This document shows positions 36,964 through 44,810 of a stretch of DNA of 64,000 bases, piece by piece (position 1 is the stretch's first letter; the number at the start of each line of letters is the position of its first letter). Location of the stretch: assembly GCF_000723165.1 (NCBI RefSeq), contig NZ_HG322949.1:1198025-1262024 (forward strand), given 5' to 3'. The position numbers were made by a program, and so were the translations under genes. The notes under the pieces were generated by a model. The model was not told the DNA's origin, did not search any database, and saw only the letters and a program-made list of their open reading frames with translations. This DNA is from Janthinobacterium agaricidamnosum NBRC 102515 = DSM 9628. Lineage in GTDB: Bacteria > Pseudomonadota > Gammaproteobacteria > Burkholderiales > Burkholderiaceae_D.

Positions 36964-37127
36964 TTAGAGCCTGTCCCAGTAGATGAATATGCCCTGTTCT
37001 GGCGCTCCTCAGGAACGGGGACTGGGTTGATCGTCGTCGCGTGGCCCGCCACGCGTCCTCCTCACGCCTGGTCCGCGCTCCCGATGCGCGGCCAGAACAA
37101 GACGCTCACTACTGGGATAGGCTCTTA
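36964..37127. mobile_element. MITE-like element with 18-bp terminal inverted repeats
   Basis: Left end TTAGAGCCTGTCCCAGTA (36964-36981) and right end TACTGGGATAGGCTCTTA (37110-37127) match as inverted repeats with two mismatches; 164 bp in all, GC-rich core, no reading frame for a transposase. No clear target-site duplication seen. Confidence 0.45.
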
Positions 37128-37172
37128 GAGCCTGTTCCGGCAGACAATACATCGCCTGCCGGGACAGGTTCT
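37127..37172. repeat. Long hairpin next to the MITE-like element
   Basis: Arms AGAGCCTGTTCCGGCAG (37127-37143) and CTGCCGGGACAGGTTCT (37156-37172) pair with two mismatches around a 12-base loop. The left arm shares AGAGCCTGT with the end of the neighbouring element, so both may come from one repeat family. It lies 87 bp behind the copy-2 stop and lacks a T-run. Confidence 0.5.
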
Positions 37173-37258
37173 GACAGACCCGTCGCGCGGCTGCGGCCGG
37201 GCCGGGCCGGCGCCGGCCATCGCGGCCGCCGGCCTGTTTTTGTCAGCGCGGATGCGCG

Positions 37259-38164
37259 TCAGGGAATGTGGAAAGAGGTCTGGTTGACCTTCCAGTTCAA
37301 CGGCGTTTTCAAGTCCAGGTTCGCATTTTGCAGGAACAGGCGCTGCTCGGTATCGATCCGGTCGATATTGCCGGCGTGGTCGGATTCGCTGAGCATCAGT
37401 GCGCGCCGCACATCCAGGAACGCGTTCAGGTACGCTGTTTCATCGCCGCCCTTCGATGGCGGCAGCGCCTTTTGCAGCGCAACGGCGCGGATGCCGTTAA
37501 AACTGCTGCGCTGGGTATCCGAACCCGGGCCGTGCATGACGATCGCGTCGTAGTAGATGAATTGGCCCAGCGTGCGCAAACCGTCCTGCTTGGCCAGCGC
37601 CACGGCGGGATTGAAATATTCATTATCGCGCAGCGTGTCCTGGCTTTGCTTGAATACCGCATCTTGGGCGGCAATGCCCCAATCGGCGACGAAATTCGGA
37701 TCGAGGCCATCGTGCGAGGCGCTGCCATTGACCTTGCGCAGCGCCGGCAGGTATTTGCCCAGCACATTGACTGGCTGGATCGCGTTATAGGCGGTGACCA
37801 GTTCCAGCATGTCGCCGGTGCCGGAGGTGAAGCCGATGATGCCGGCGGTATAACCGCGACCGTCGCCGATATCCTCGATATAGCCGTATTGCGCCTTCCA
37901 GTTCAGCGATGAGTTTTCGGCGCTGGAGACCAGCTGCATCGCGATTTCCTTCTTGTCGGCCGCGCTCAAGCCGTCTGCAGAGGCCGGTGGCGGTGACGGC
38001 GGTGGCGGCGGGGTCACGACCGGCGTGTCCGGGCCGGCCGGTGCGCTGGGGTTGGCCGGCTGGCCGCCTGCGCCTCCTCCACCGCCGCAAGCGCTTAACG
38101 TCAATCCGATGACGAACAGCACGGTAGCGTTGCTCCGGCCAAAATATGTGGCGAAATAAGTCAT
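37259..38164 (-). CDS. GH46 chitosanase lipoprotein, copy 2
   Basis: 301-aa chitosanase lipoprotein; lipobox LSAC (Cys26) and the longest spacer of the four, Gly-rich then a proline stretch (about residues 48-60). GH46 core intact: KKEIAMQLVSSAENSSLNWK with Glu83, EDIGDGRGYTAGIIGFTSGT with Asp101 and Arg103. A frame runs further upstream to 38260, but the signal peptide MTYFATYFGRSNATVLFVIG and the CCACAGGGTAT leader before 38164 set the start. It lacks the 25-bp upstream dyad that the other three have, so it may be controlled apart or read from copy 3. Confidence 0.95.
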   Translation of the reverse strand: MTYFATYFGRSNATVLFVIGLTLSACGGGGGAGGQPANPSAPAGPDTPVVTPPPPPSPPPASADGLSAADKKEIAMQLVSSAENSSLNWKAQYGYIEDIGDGRGYTAGIIGFTSGTGDMLELVTAYNAIQPVNVLGKYLPALRKVNGSASHDGLDPNFVADWGIAAQDAVFKQSQDTLRDNEYFNPAVALAKQDGLRTLGQFIYYDAIVMHGPGSDTQRSSFNGIRAVALQKALPPSKGGDETAYLNAFLDVRRALMLSESDHAGNIDRIDTEQRLFLQNANLDLKTPLNWKVNQTSFHIP

Positions 38165-38466
38165 GATTAATACCCTGTGGTTTTTTGTGCGAGCATGCCG
38201 GCCACACAACCTTGTCAAGTGGCCAGCTGGTCGTTTGAGTTGACGAGAAAAAAATAACAAAAGATCACAGGCGTGCGGGTCCCGGTCTTCGCTGAAACTT
38301 TGCGGCGCAATGATGCCGCAGAGATTTTACGTGAAGGGAGCTTTTCTTGCCTGCCGTGCTTCGACAGAACAGCGGCCCCTCGATCGGGCCGGCTATCGGT
38401 GTCGCTTTTCGCGGCAGGTGCCTGGCCGGTGCCCGACTGCGCTCGCCGGCCGGGCGCCAGCGGACG
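38165..38466. other. 302-bp gap between chitosanase copies 2 and 3
   Basis: No gene. Near copy 2 it keeps the shared leader (ACAGGGTAT before the ATG, AAAAAACC block) and an A-rich patch (38247-38262); beyond that GC-rich sequence with small hairpins. The 25-bp dyad is absent. Confidence 0.6.
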
Positions 38467-39339
38467 TCAATTGATTTGATAGGGATCGTGGTTGACTTTC
38501 CAGCTCAGCGGCGTGTTCAAGTTCAGGTTGCCGCTTGTCAGGAACAGGCGCTGCTGGGTGTCGATCCGGTCGATATTGTGCTTGTGGTCGGACTCGGTCA
38601 GCATCAGCGCGCGGCGGGCATCCAGGAAGGCGGCCAGGTACGCCGTTTCATCGCCTTTCCGGGCCGGCGGCAGGGCCTTGAGCAGCGCCGCGGCGCGGAT
38701 GCCTTGCAGGCTGTGCGGTTTCTTGGCGCTACCCGGACCGTGCATGACGATGGCGTCGTAGTAAATGAATTGTCCCAGCGTGCCCAGGCCATCCTGCTTG
38801 GCCAGGATCACGGCGGGATCGAAATATTGCGCATTTAATACGTTCATCTGGGCTTGCTGGAACACGGGATCGGTGGCGGCGTTCTTCCAGTCCGGCACAA
38901 AATTCGGATCGAGGCCGGCGTGCGAGGCGCTGTGATTCACTTGCTGCAGCGCTGGTAAATATTGACTCAGGATATTGCCTGGCTCGGCAACGGTATACGC
39001 CTTGACCAGGTCGAGCATGTCGTCGGTGGCCGAGGTGAAACCGACCAGGCCGGCGGTATAACCGCGCTCATCGCCGATGTCTTCGATAATCGCATATTGC
39101 GACTTCCAGTCCAGCGTCGAGTTTTCGGAACTGGACACCAGTTCCATCGCGAGCTCCTTTTTATCCGGTGCGTTCAGGCCGTCCGGCGTATTGACCACGA
39201 CCACGCGGCCTTGCAGCGAGGTCGCGGCGGCGCCCGGTTCGGCATTGCCGCCGCCGCACGCGCCTAATGTCAATCCAACGCTGATGGCGAGCAGCACGGC
39301 CGCATGCTTGCGCCTCATATATGGTGCGATATAAGTCAT
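38467..39339 (-). CDS. GH46 chitosanase lipoprotein, copy 3
   Basis: 290-aa chitosanase lipoprotein, the most divergent copy. Lipobox LGAC (Cys28); spacer with TSLQGRVVVV, similar to that of copy 4. GH46 core: KKELAMELVSSSENSTLDWK with Glu72, EDIGDERGYTAGLVGFTSAT with Asp90 and Arg92, and YYDAIVMHGPGSAKK. The usual DGRG is DERG and several loop residues differ (FTSATDDMLDL, QQVNHSASH), but both catalytic acids remain, so it is probably active, maybe with another cleavage preference. The dyad is 198 bp upstream. Confidence 0.95.
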   Translation of the reverse strand: MTYIAPYMRRKHAAVLLAISVGLTLGACGGGNAEPGAAATSLQGRVVVVNTPDGLNAPDKKELAMELVSSSENSTLDWKSQYAIIEDIGDERGYTAGLVGFTSATDDMLDLVKAYTVAEPGNILSQYLPALQQVNHSASHAGLDPNFVPDWKNAATDPVFQQAQMNVLNAQYFDPAVILAKQDGLGTLGQFIYYDAIVMHGPGSAKKPHSLQGIRAAALLKALPPARKGDETAYLAAFLDARRALMLTESDHKHNIDRIDTQQRLFLTSGNLNLNTPLSWKVNHDPYQIN

Positions 39340-39639
39340 TTGTCATTCCCTATGTTTTTTATTCGACAATCCCGGTGCGCCAACGCGCGGCTATTCCGGT
39401 GCATTGTGTTGAAATTAACTCAGATGAGAAATAGTCAGGGAAGGCATCGCATGGGACATGCAATGCCTGCTGAAACCCGTGGCGATAGGATTTCAGTAGC
39501 GATTCTAAGGGGGGAGGGCGAGATTTTTCTACCGCTATTTTTGCAAAGCGGATGTCGAAAAAACAGATAGATAATTGGTAAGGGCCGGACTTCCTGGCCG
39601 GGCCTGCGCCCGCGATGGCGGACGCAGGCTTGCTGGCGC
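39340..39639. other. 300-bp gap between chitosanase copies 3 and 4
   Basis: No gene. Contains the copy-3 leader, a CAGATGAGAAATAGTCAGGG block (39420 on) matching the copy-4 leader (CAGATGAAAAATAATCAAGG at 40588), and the 25-bp dyad at 39538-39562. Confidence 0.65.
39538..39562 (-). promoter_or_regulatory. 25-bp chitosanase upstream dyad, site 2
   Basis: TTTTTGCAA, six bases, TGTCGAAAAA, 198 bp upstream of copy 3. The right arm is weaker than in the other two sites (TGTCG for TTGCG). Confidence 0.55.
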
Positions 39640-40506
39640 TTAGCGGATCTGGTATTGGTCGCCGTAGACCGACCAGTTCAATGGCGTGTTCAAGTCCAGG
39701 TTGCCATTGCGCAGGAACACCCGCTGCTCGGTGTCGATCCGGTCGACATTGCCGCCGTGATCGGCTTCGCTGAGCATCAGCGCGCGCCGCACATCCAGGA
39801 AGGCGTTCAGATAAGTCGTTTCGTTGCCGCCCTTGGATGGCGGCGTCGCGCGGCGCAGCGCCTCGGCGCGTATCCCTTGCAGGCTGCTGCGCTGGTTGTC
39901 GCTGCCCGGGCCGTGCATGACGATCGCATCGTAATAGATGAATTGTCCCAGCGTGCGCAAGCCGTCCTGCTTGGCCAGCGTAACCGACGGATTGAAATAT
40001 TGATTATCGCGCAGCGTGTCCTGGCTTTGCTGGAACACCACGTCTTTGGCGGCGGTTTTCCAGTCCGGCACAAAATTCGGATCGAGGCCGGCGTGCGAGG
40101 CGCTGCCATTGACCTTGCGCAGCGCCGGCAGATATTTGCTCAGCACATTGTTCGGCTTGGTCTTGTTATAGGCTTCGACCAGTGCCAGCATGTCGCTGGT
40201 GCCGGACGTGAAACCGATGATGCCGCCGGTGTAGCCGCGGCCGTCGCCGATGTCTTCGATGTAGCTGTATTGCGCCTTCCAGTTCAGCGACGAGTTTTCG
40301 GCGCTGGACACCAGTTGCATCGCGATGTCTTTCTTGGCCGGGGCGCTGAGACCGTCCGGCGCGGCGGCGACCACCGCCTGGCCCTGCAGCGACGTGGCGC
40401 CGGCGCCTTCCGATCCGGCATTGCCGCCGCAAGCGCCCAAGGCCAGGCTGACGGCCAGGAAGACGGCGCTGTTAGTCCTGTTAAAATGTGTCTTTGTAGA
40501 AGTCAT
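39640..40506 (-). CDS. GH46 chitosanase lipoprotein, copy 4
   Basis: 288-aa chitosanase lipoprotein, first of the array in transcription order. Lipobox LGAC (Cys26), short spacer with TSLQGQAVVAA, then the GH46 domain: KKDIAMQLVSSAENSSLNWK with Glu70, EDIGDGRGYTGGIIGFTSGT with Asp88 and Arg90, YYDAIVMHGPGSD. Leader CCATAGGGTAACAATT before the ATG matches the other copies. The dyad is 198 bp upstream. Each copy has its own leader, so they may be four transcription units of one regulon. Confidence 0.96.
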   Translation of the reverse strand: MTSTKTHFNRTNSAVFLAVSLALGACGGNAGSEGAGATSLQGQAVVAAAPDGLSAPAKKDIAMQLVSSAENSSLNWKAQYSYIEDIGDGRGYTGGIIGFTSGTSDMLALVEAYNKTKPNNVLSKYLPALRKVNGSASHAGLDPNFVPDWKTAAKDVVFQQSQDTLRDNQYFNPSVTLAKQDGLRTLGQFIYYDAIVMHGPGSDNQRSSLQGIRAEALRRATPPSKGGNETTYLNAFLDVRRALMLSEADHGGNVDRIDTEQRVFLRNGNLDLNTPLNWSVYGDQYQIR

Positions 40507-40704
40507 AATTGTTACCCTATGGTTTTTTTATCCGACGATCTTGGCTCCAACTTGGCACGGAGCCCAGTTCCTTGCTTTTGAAGTAATTCAGATGAAAAAT
40601 AATCAAGGATCATTGGCTAGGTAAGCGTGGCCCTCATGAAACAGTTGCTGTGGCAACGGTTCCACACCGATTTTAATAATTAATATAGATTATTTGTATA
40701 CTTA

Positions 40705-40729
40705 TTTTTGCAAATCCGATTGCGAAAAA
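40705..40729 (-). promoter_or_regulatory. 25-bp chitosanase upstream dyad, site 3
   Basis: TTTTTGCAA, six bases, TTGCGAAAAA, 198 bp upstream of copy 4. On the minus strand it is followed by a very AT-rich stretch (40670-40704), a likely promoter area. Confidence 0.6.
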
Positions 40730-40777
40730 TCTGCTGTGGCTAGCCAGCCCTGGTCGCCGTTCTGGCCACAGCTGCCA

Positions 40778-42040
40778 TTACAACTCCTGCAAGAATTCAC
40801 ACACCAATCCGGCAAACACCGATGGCTGTTCGATGACACTGATATGCGACGCCTGTGCGATCAGCCGCAACTGTGTATTGGGCAGCTGCGCGGCCATGAT
40901 CCCGGCCATCGCCGGCGGGGTGCCGCTGTCGAGTTCACCGGCGATCAGCAGCACCGGCACCGTTATCTGTTGCAGGCGGGCAGTGGTGGCGATGTCCGCC
41001 ACCGCGCCGCAACAGGCGATATAACCGTCGCTGTCGGTGGCCAGCAGGCGGCGCCGGAAGCGTTCCACCGTGGCCGGATCGGCCGCGCGATAAGCGTCAT
41101 GGAAATAACGCTGCATGACGCCATCGGCAATCGCCGCCATGCCGCCGGCGCACACGCTGGCCACGCGTTGCCGCCACATGTCGCGCGCCGCTTCCGGATA
41201 GCCGGAGGTGGTGTTGGCTGCCACCAGCGCGGACAGCAGCGCCGGATGGCGCAGCGCCAGTTCCTGGCCGACCATGCCGCCCATTGACAGGCCGATCCAC
41301 ACCACCGGGCCGGTGTCGAGTTCCAGCAGCAGGCGCGCCGCATCGTCGGCCAGTTCGGCCATCGTGTACGGTCCCGGCGGCGCAGCGGACCCGCCATGGC
41401 CGCGCTGGTCGTACACGATCACGCGGTGCTCCTCGGCCAGCACATGAGCCAGCCCATCCCACATGCTCAGGTCGCATCCCAGCGCGTGGCTCAGCACGAT
41501 GGTGTGGCGCGGCGCCTTGCCATTGCGCGGGGCGCGCACGCTGTAGTGCAGCGCGGGCTTGCTGCTGGTGTATCCGGCCCGGCCATAACCGGGATGGCTG
41601 GCAGCGGCCGGCGCCATTGCTTCCAGCGCATAGCCGATGTGCGGACCGACTTCGCGCAAGATGGCTTGCGCGTGGCCGAACGCGGTATTGGCGGCCGGCA
41701 CCCCGGCATACACCGCCGACTGCATCAGCACTTCCTTCAATTCGTCGGGCGACAGGCGATTGGCGGCCGGCGCCAGCAGCGCGGCGCGCACATGCAATTC
41801 GAACTCTTCCCAGCGGCCCAGCGCGATGGTGGTGGCGAGCACCATCGCGCGCCGGGTTTTTTGTTCCAGTCCGGGCCGGCCCCAGATATCGTGCCATGCA
41901 AAGCGGGTGATCAACTGCTGGAAATCGGCGTTGAAATTGTTGGCGTTCGATAGCGAACGCTCGACCCAGCTATCGCCGAGGATGGCGCGGCGCATCTGCA
42001 AGCCGCGCTCGAAATCATGATCCACATTGTCGAAGCTCAT
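40778..42040 (-). CDS. pcaCD: Fused 4-carboxymuconolactone decarboxylase / 3-oxoadipate enol-lactonase
   Basis: 420-aa cytoplasmic protein joining two successive steps of the protocatechuate branch. Residues about 1-130 are the decarboxylase (FERGLQMRRAILGDSWVERS, RFAWHDIWGRPGLEQKTRRA, EVLMQSAVYAGVPAAN); residues about 160-420 are an alpha/beta hydrolase with nucleophile GLSMGG, DQRGHGGS, acid in ELDSGTP and His in ASHISVIEQP. Both active-site sets look intact. Order is C then D, opposite to the D-then-C order I recall for actinobacterial PcaL. The start overlaps the pcaB stop by four bases. Confidence 0.93.
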   Translation of the reverse strand: MSFDNVDHDFERGLQMRRAILGDSWVERSLSNANNFNADFQQLITRFAWHDIWGRPGLEQKTRRAMVLATTIALGRWEEFELHVRAALLAPAANRLSPDELKEVLMQSAVYAGVPAANTAFGHAQAILREVGPHIGYALEAMAPAAASHPGYGRAGYTSSKPALHYSVRAPRNGKAPRHTIVLSHALGCDLSMWDGLAHVLAEEHRVIVYDQRGHGGSAAPPGPYTMAELADDAARLLLELDTGPVVWIGLSMGGMVGQELALRHPALLSALVAANTTSGYPEAARDMWRQRVASVCAGGMAAIADGVMQRYFHDAYRAADPATVERFRRRLLATDSDGYIACCGAVADIATTARLQQITVPVLLIAGELDSGTPPAMAGIMAAQLPNTQLRLIAQASHISVIEQPSVFAGLVCEFLQEL

Positions 42041-43425
42041 GCCGGTTTCTCCTGGTAAAAATTGACGGCGTCGAGCGCCGCGATATCGTGCCGCAGGCTG
42101 GCCAGTTGCTGTTGCGCCAGCCGGTGTCCGGGCGCGGTGGCGGCGACCGGATCGAACAGCGCAGCCAATCGGGCCGGCTCGATACGGCCCGGTCCGGGTT
42201 CATCTTGCAGCACGCTGGCCAGGTGGCGTCCGCTGGACGCGGCGGCGCCGGATAGGCGCTCCAGCAAGCTGTGCGCGGCAGGCTTGCCGATGGTGCCGGC
42301 CAGCTCGGCCGCGACCGCTTCGGCGAACACCAGTCCTTGCTGGGCGTCGATGTTACGCAGCATGCGGGCACTGTCGATGTGCAGGCCGCCGATGGCGTCG
42401 TTCAATGCGTGCAGCGCGCCGTGCGCGCCGAGGAAGAGCGCCGGCCATTGCGCCAGTTCGGCTTGCCAATTGCCGAGCCCGCGTTCGTGCTGCTGGCCCA
42501 TGCTGGCCAGCAGCGCGGCGGCATGGTGCGGCGTGCGGGTGGCGGCGGCCAGTGCGATCATCGCCGAGACCGGATTGCGCTTGTGCGGCATCGCCGACGA
42601 GCCGCCGCGGCCATCGCCGGCCGGTTCCGCCAGTTCGCCGATATCGCCTTGCGCCATCAGGCTCAGGTCGGTGGCCAGCTTGCCGAGACTGCCGGCCAGC
42701 AGCGCCACTTCCAGGCCGAGCCGGACCCAGTCGTCGCGCTGGGTGTGCCAGGCCGCGTCGGCCGCTTTCAGCCCCAGCGCGGCGGCGGCGCAGACCGCCA
42801 CGCGCGGGCCTGCGTCGCCCATCACCGCCAGCGTGCCGACTGCGCCGCCCAGCTGCAATTGCAGCGCGCGGGCGGCACACTCGCGCAGCCGGGTACGCGC
42901 GCGCACCAGCGGCGCCAGCCAGCCGGTCAGCTTGAACCCGAGACTGGTCACCTGGGCCGGCTGCATCAGCGTGCGCGCCAGCACCGGCGTCGCCAGATGG
43001 CGCTCGGCCAGGCTGGCCAGTTTGCCGCTCAATTGCGACAAATCCCGGTCCAGCAATTGCAGCGCATGGCGCGTGGCCAGCACCATCGCCGTGTCGATCA
43101 CATCCTGGCTGGTGGCGCCCCAGTGGACCATCTGCGCCGCCTTGCCGTCGTGCAGCGCCACGGTCCTGGTCAATTCCCTGACCAGCGGGATGGCCAGGCT
43201 GCCGGCGCGGCGGCCGGCCTGTATCAGCGCCGCCATGTCGTACAAGCGCACGTCGCAGGCGTCGGCGATGGCTTGCGCGGCGGCCTGCGGCAGCAGGCCC
43301 TGGCTGGCTTGCGCCTCGGTCAGCGCCTGCTCGAAACGCAGCATGCCTTGCACGATCGCCGCGTCGTCGAACACGGCGATCATCGCGTCGGTGCTGAGGA
43401 AATTATCGAAAATGGATACGCTCAT
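42037..43425 (-). CDS. pcaB: 3-carboxy-cis,cis-muconate cycloisomerase
   Basis: 462-aa enzyme of the fumarase/aspartase fold that makes gamma-carboxymuconolactone from the ring-opened acid. The superfamily signature GGSSAMPHKRNPVSA is present near residues 276-290; VHWGATSQDVIDTAMVLATR near residues 101-120 is typical of PcaB. Starts MSVSIFDNFLSTDAMIAVFD. Lies 18 bp behind pcaG and overlaps pcaCD by four bases. Confidence 0.96.
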   Translation of the reverse strand: MSVSIFDNFLSTDAMIAVFDDAAIVQGMLRFEQALTEAQASQGLLPQAAAQAIADACDVRLYDMAALIQAGRRAGSLAIPLVRELTRTVALHDGKAAQMVHWGATSQDVIDTAMVLATRHALQLLDRDLSQLSGKLASLAERHLATPVLARTLMQPAQVTSLGFKLTGWLAPLVRARTRLRECAARALQLQLGGAVGTLAVMGDAGPRVAVCAAAALGLKAADAAWHTQRDDWVRLGLEVALLAGSLGKLATDLSLMAQGDIGELAEPAGDGRGGSSAMPHKRNPVSAMIALAAATRTPHHAAALLASMGQQHERGLGNWQAELAQWPALFLGAHGALHALNDAIGGLHIDSARMLRNIDAQQGLVFAEAVAAELAGTIGKPAAHSLLERLSGAAASSGRHLASVLQDEPGPGRIEPARLAALFDPVAATAPGHRLAQQQLASLRHDIAALDAVNFYQEKPA

Positions 43426-43443
43426 CGCAGCTCCGGTCCAGGC

Positions 43444-43965
43444 TCAGGCGTAGTCGAAAAACACGGTTTCCTGCGGCCCTTGCAGGTGGATGTCCCAGCG
43501 GTAGCGGCCGGCGCCGGTGTGACGGGCCAGCAGCGTGGCGCGGCGTTCGGCCGGCACCTGGGCCAGTAGCGCCGATTGTTGCAGGCCGCTGTCGTCGTCG
43601 AGGAACACCGCGCTGAACTGGTGTACCAGCAAGCCGCGCGCGAACACGGTGAGCAGCGCCAGCGGCGCGCCCGGCGGCTGTTCGACCAGCGACAAACGCA
43701 GGCTGAAAGCGCCTTGTCCATCGCTCGGCACGCGCCGGAAACCGGGCAGCATCTGTTGTTCCTCCGCTGCCGCCGCGGCCGGCTGCCAGGCTTCGATTTG
43801 CGCATCGCTGACGGGCGCGCCGGCGCCGTCGTAGATCACGCCCTCGATGGTGACGGTGGCCGCGTCGGTGCGCAGGTGCCGGGAGGCGCTCAGGTCGGCC
43901 GCCCATTGCCAGGCGGCGTGCGGGTACGGGCCGACGGTTTGCGAAGTGGTAATGTCATTGCTCAT
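43444..43965 (-). CDS. pcaG: Protocatechuate 3,4-dioxygenase alpha subunit
   Basis: 173-aa non-catalytic partner of the ring-cleaving dioxygenase. Starts TTSQTVGPYPHAAW and has TIEGVIYDGAGAPVSDAQIE, GFRRVPSDGQGAFSLRL and FARGLLVHQFSAVFLDDD, in the order seen in PcaG. Somewhat shorter than the typical 190-200 aa. An open frame upstream to 44076 runs into pcaH and is discarded in favour of the ATG at 43965. Ten bases behind pcaH. Confidence 0.93.
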   Translation of the reverse strand: MSNDITTSQTVGPYPHAAWQWAADLSASRHLRTDAATVTIEGVIYDGAGAPVSDAQIEAWQPAAAAAEEQQMLPGFRRVPSDGQGAFSLRLSLVEQPPGAPLALLTVFARGLLVHQFSAVFLDDDSGLQQSALLAQVPAERRATLLARHTGAGRYRWDIHLQGPQETVFFDYA

Positions 43966-43975
43966 GGTGGGTTCC

Positions 43976-44668
43976 TCAAGATTCCAGCGGAGTGGCGTCC
44001 CGTCCGCGCAGGACGATGTCGAATGCATAGCCCAGCATCTGGTCGCCGACCGTGTGCTCCAGGCTGTAGCGCGCAATCAGCCGCTGGCGCGCCGCCAGGT
44101 CGCTGATGCTCTGGAAGATCGGGTCGTACGCGAACAGCGGGTCGCCGGGGAAATACATCTGCGTCACCAGGCGCTGCGCATACACATTGCCGAACAGTGA
44201 AAAATGGATGTGGGCCGGGCGCCAGGCCTTGTCGTGGTTGCCCCATGGGTAGGGGCCGGGCTTGATGGTGACGAAGCGGTAGCGGCCATCGTCGTCGGTC
44301 AGCATCTTGCCCCAGCCGTTGAAGTTCGGATCGAGCGGCGCATGGTGCTGGTCGCGCTGGTGGCGGTAGCGGCCGGCCGCGTTGCATTGCCACACTTCCA
44401 GCAGCGAGTTGCGCACCGGCCGGCCGTCCTGGTCCAGCACGCGGCCGGTGACGACGATTTTTTCGCCCAGCGGCGCGGCCTCGCCTTGCGCCGTCAAGTC
44501 CGTATCGTTCGGCAGCAGGATGCGCGGCGACGCGTCGATGTTGTGCCGGACCGCGTCTGGCCAGTTGAGCCGCAGTGCCGGCTGGGTCGGACCACGGCGC
44601 GCGGTCGATTGGTAGGGCGGATATATCAGCTCCGGATACAGGCCGGGGGCGATGGCGTCGAATTTCAC
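43976..44668 (-). CDS. pcaH: Protocatechuate 3,4-dioxygenase beta subunit
   Basis: 230-aa catalytic subunit that opens protocatechuate between the two hydroxyls with O2 on a non-haem Fe(III). The ligand set is visible: Tyr in AAGRYRHQ, Tyr in KPGPYPWGNH and the two His in RPAHIHFSLFG. Length fits PcaH (about 235 aa). First gene of pcaH-G-B-CD; the operon does not continue here into pcaIJF, so the last steps are coded elsewhere. Confidence 0.96.
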   Translation of the reverse strand: MKFDAIAPGLYPELIYPPYQSTARRGPTQPALRLNWPDAVRHNIDASPRILLPNDTDLTAQGEAAPLGEKIVVTGRVLDQDGRPVRNSLLEVWQCNAAGRYRHQRDQHHAPLDPNFNGWGKMLTDDDGRYRFVTIKPGPYPWGNHDKAWRPAHIHFSLFGNVYAQRLVTQMYFPGDPLFAYDPIFQSISDLAARQRLIARYSLEHTVGDQMLGYAFDIVLRGRDATPLES

Positions 44669-44757
44669 AGCGGGTTTCCTTCGGTGGGTGAATGGTCAGC
44701 TTGGCCACGATGGTAGGGAAGCCGCGGCAGGCTCACAAGATGCCCGCTGCGTGTTAT

Positions 44758-44772
44758 ATTCGCTGATCGCAC
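44758..44772. promoter_or_regulatory. Candidate PcaR/IclR binding box
   Basis: ATTCGCTGATCGCAC matches the Pseudomonas PcaR box GTTCGATAATCGCAC (as I recall it) at 12 of 15 positions. It lies in the gap between pcaH and the IclR gene, 38 bp before the latter. Confidence 0.55.
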
Positions 44773-44810
44773 ATAAAGGGCGAATATCGCCCAAATTCGG
44801 ATTTTTTTAC

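Larger units (their letters stand above)
36691..37258. other. 568-bp gap in the chitosanase array with inverted-repeat elements
   Basis: No convincing gene. From the copy-1 start outward: a leader similar to the other copies (GATGAAAAACAG-like block at 36778), the 25-bp dyad at 36896-36920, then an element with 18-bp inverted ends (36964-37127) and a second hairpin (37127-37172), then GC-rich sequence up to the copy-2 stop. Confidence 0.7.

Noticed and set aside
38467..39339. Chitosanase copy 3 as a dead paralogue
   Set aside because: DGRG is DERG, but the catalytic Glu72 and Asp90 and Arg92 are kept, and the frame is intact, so inactivity is not supported.
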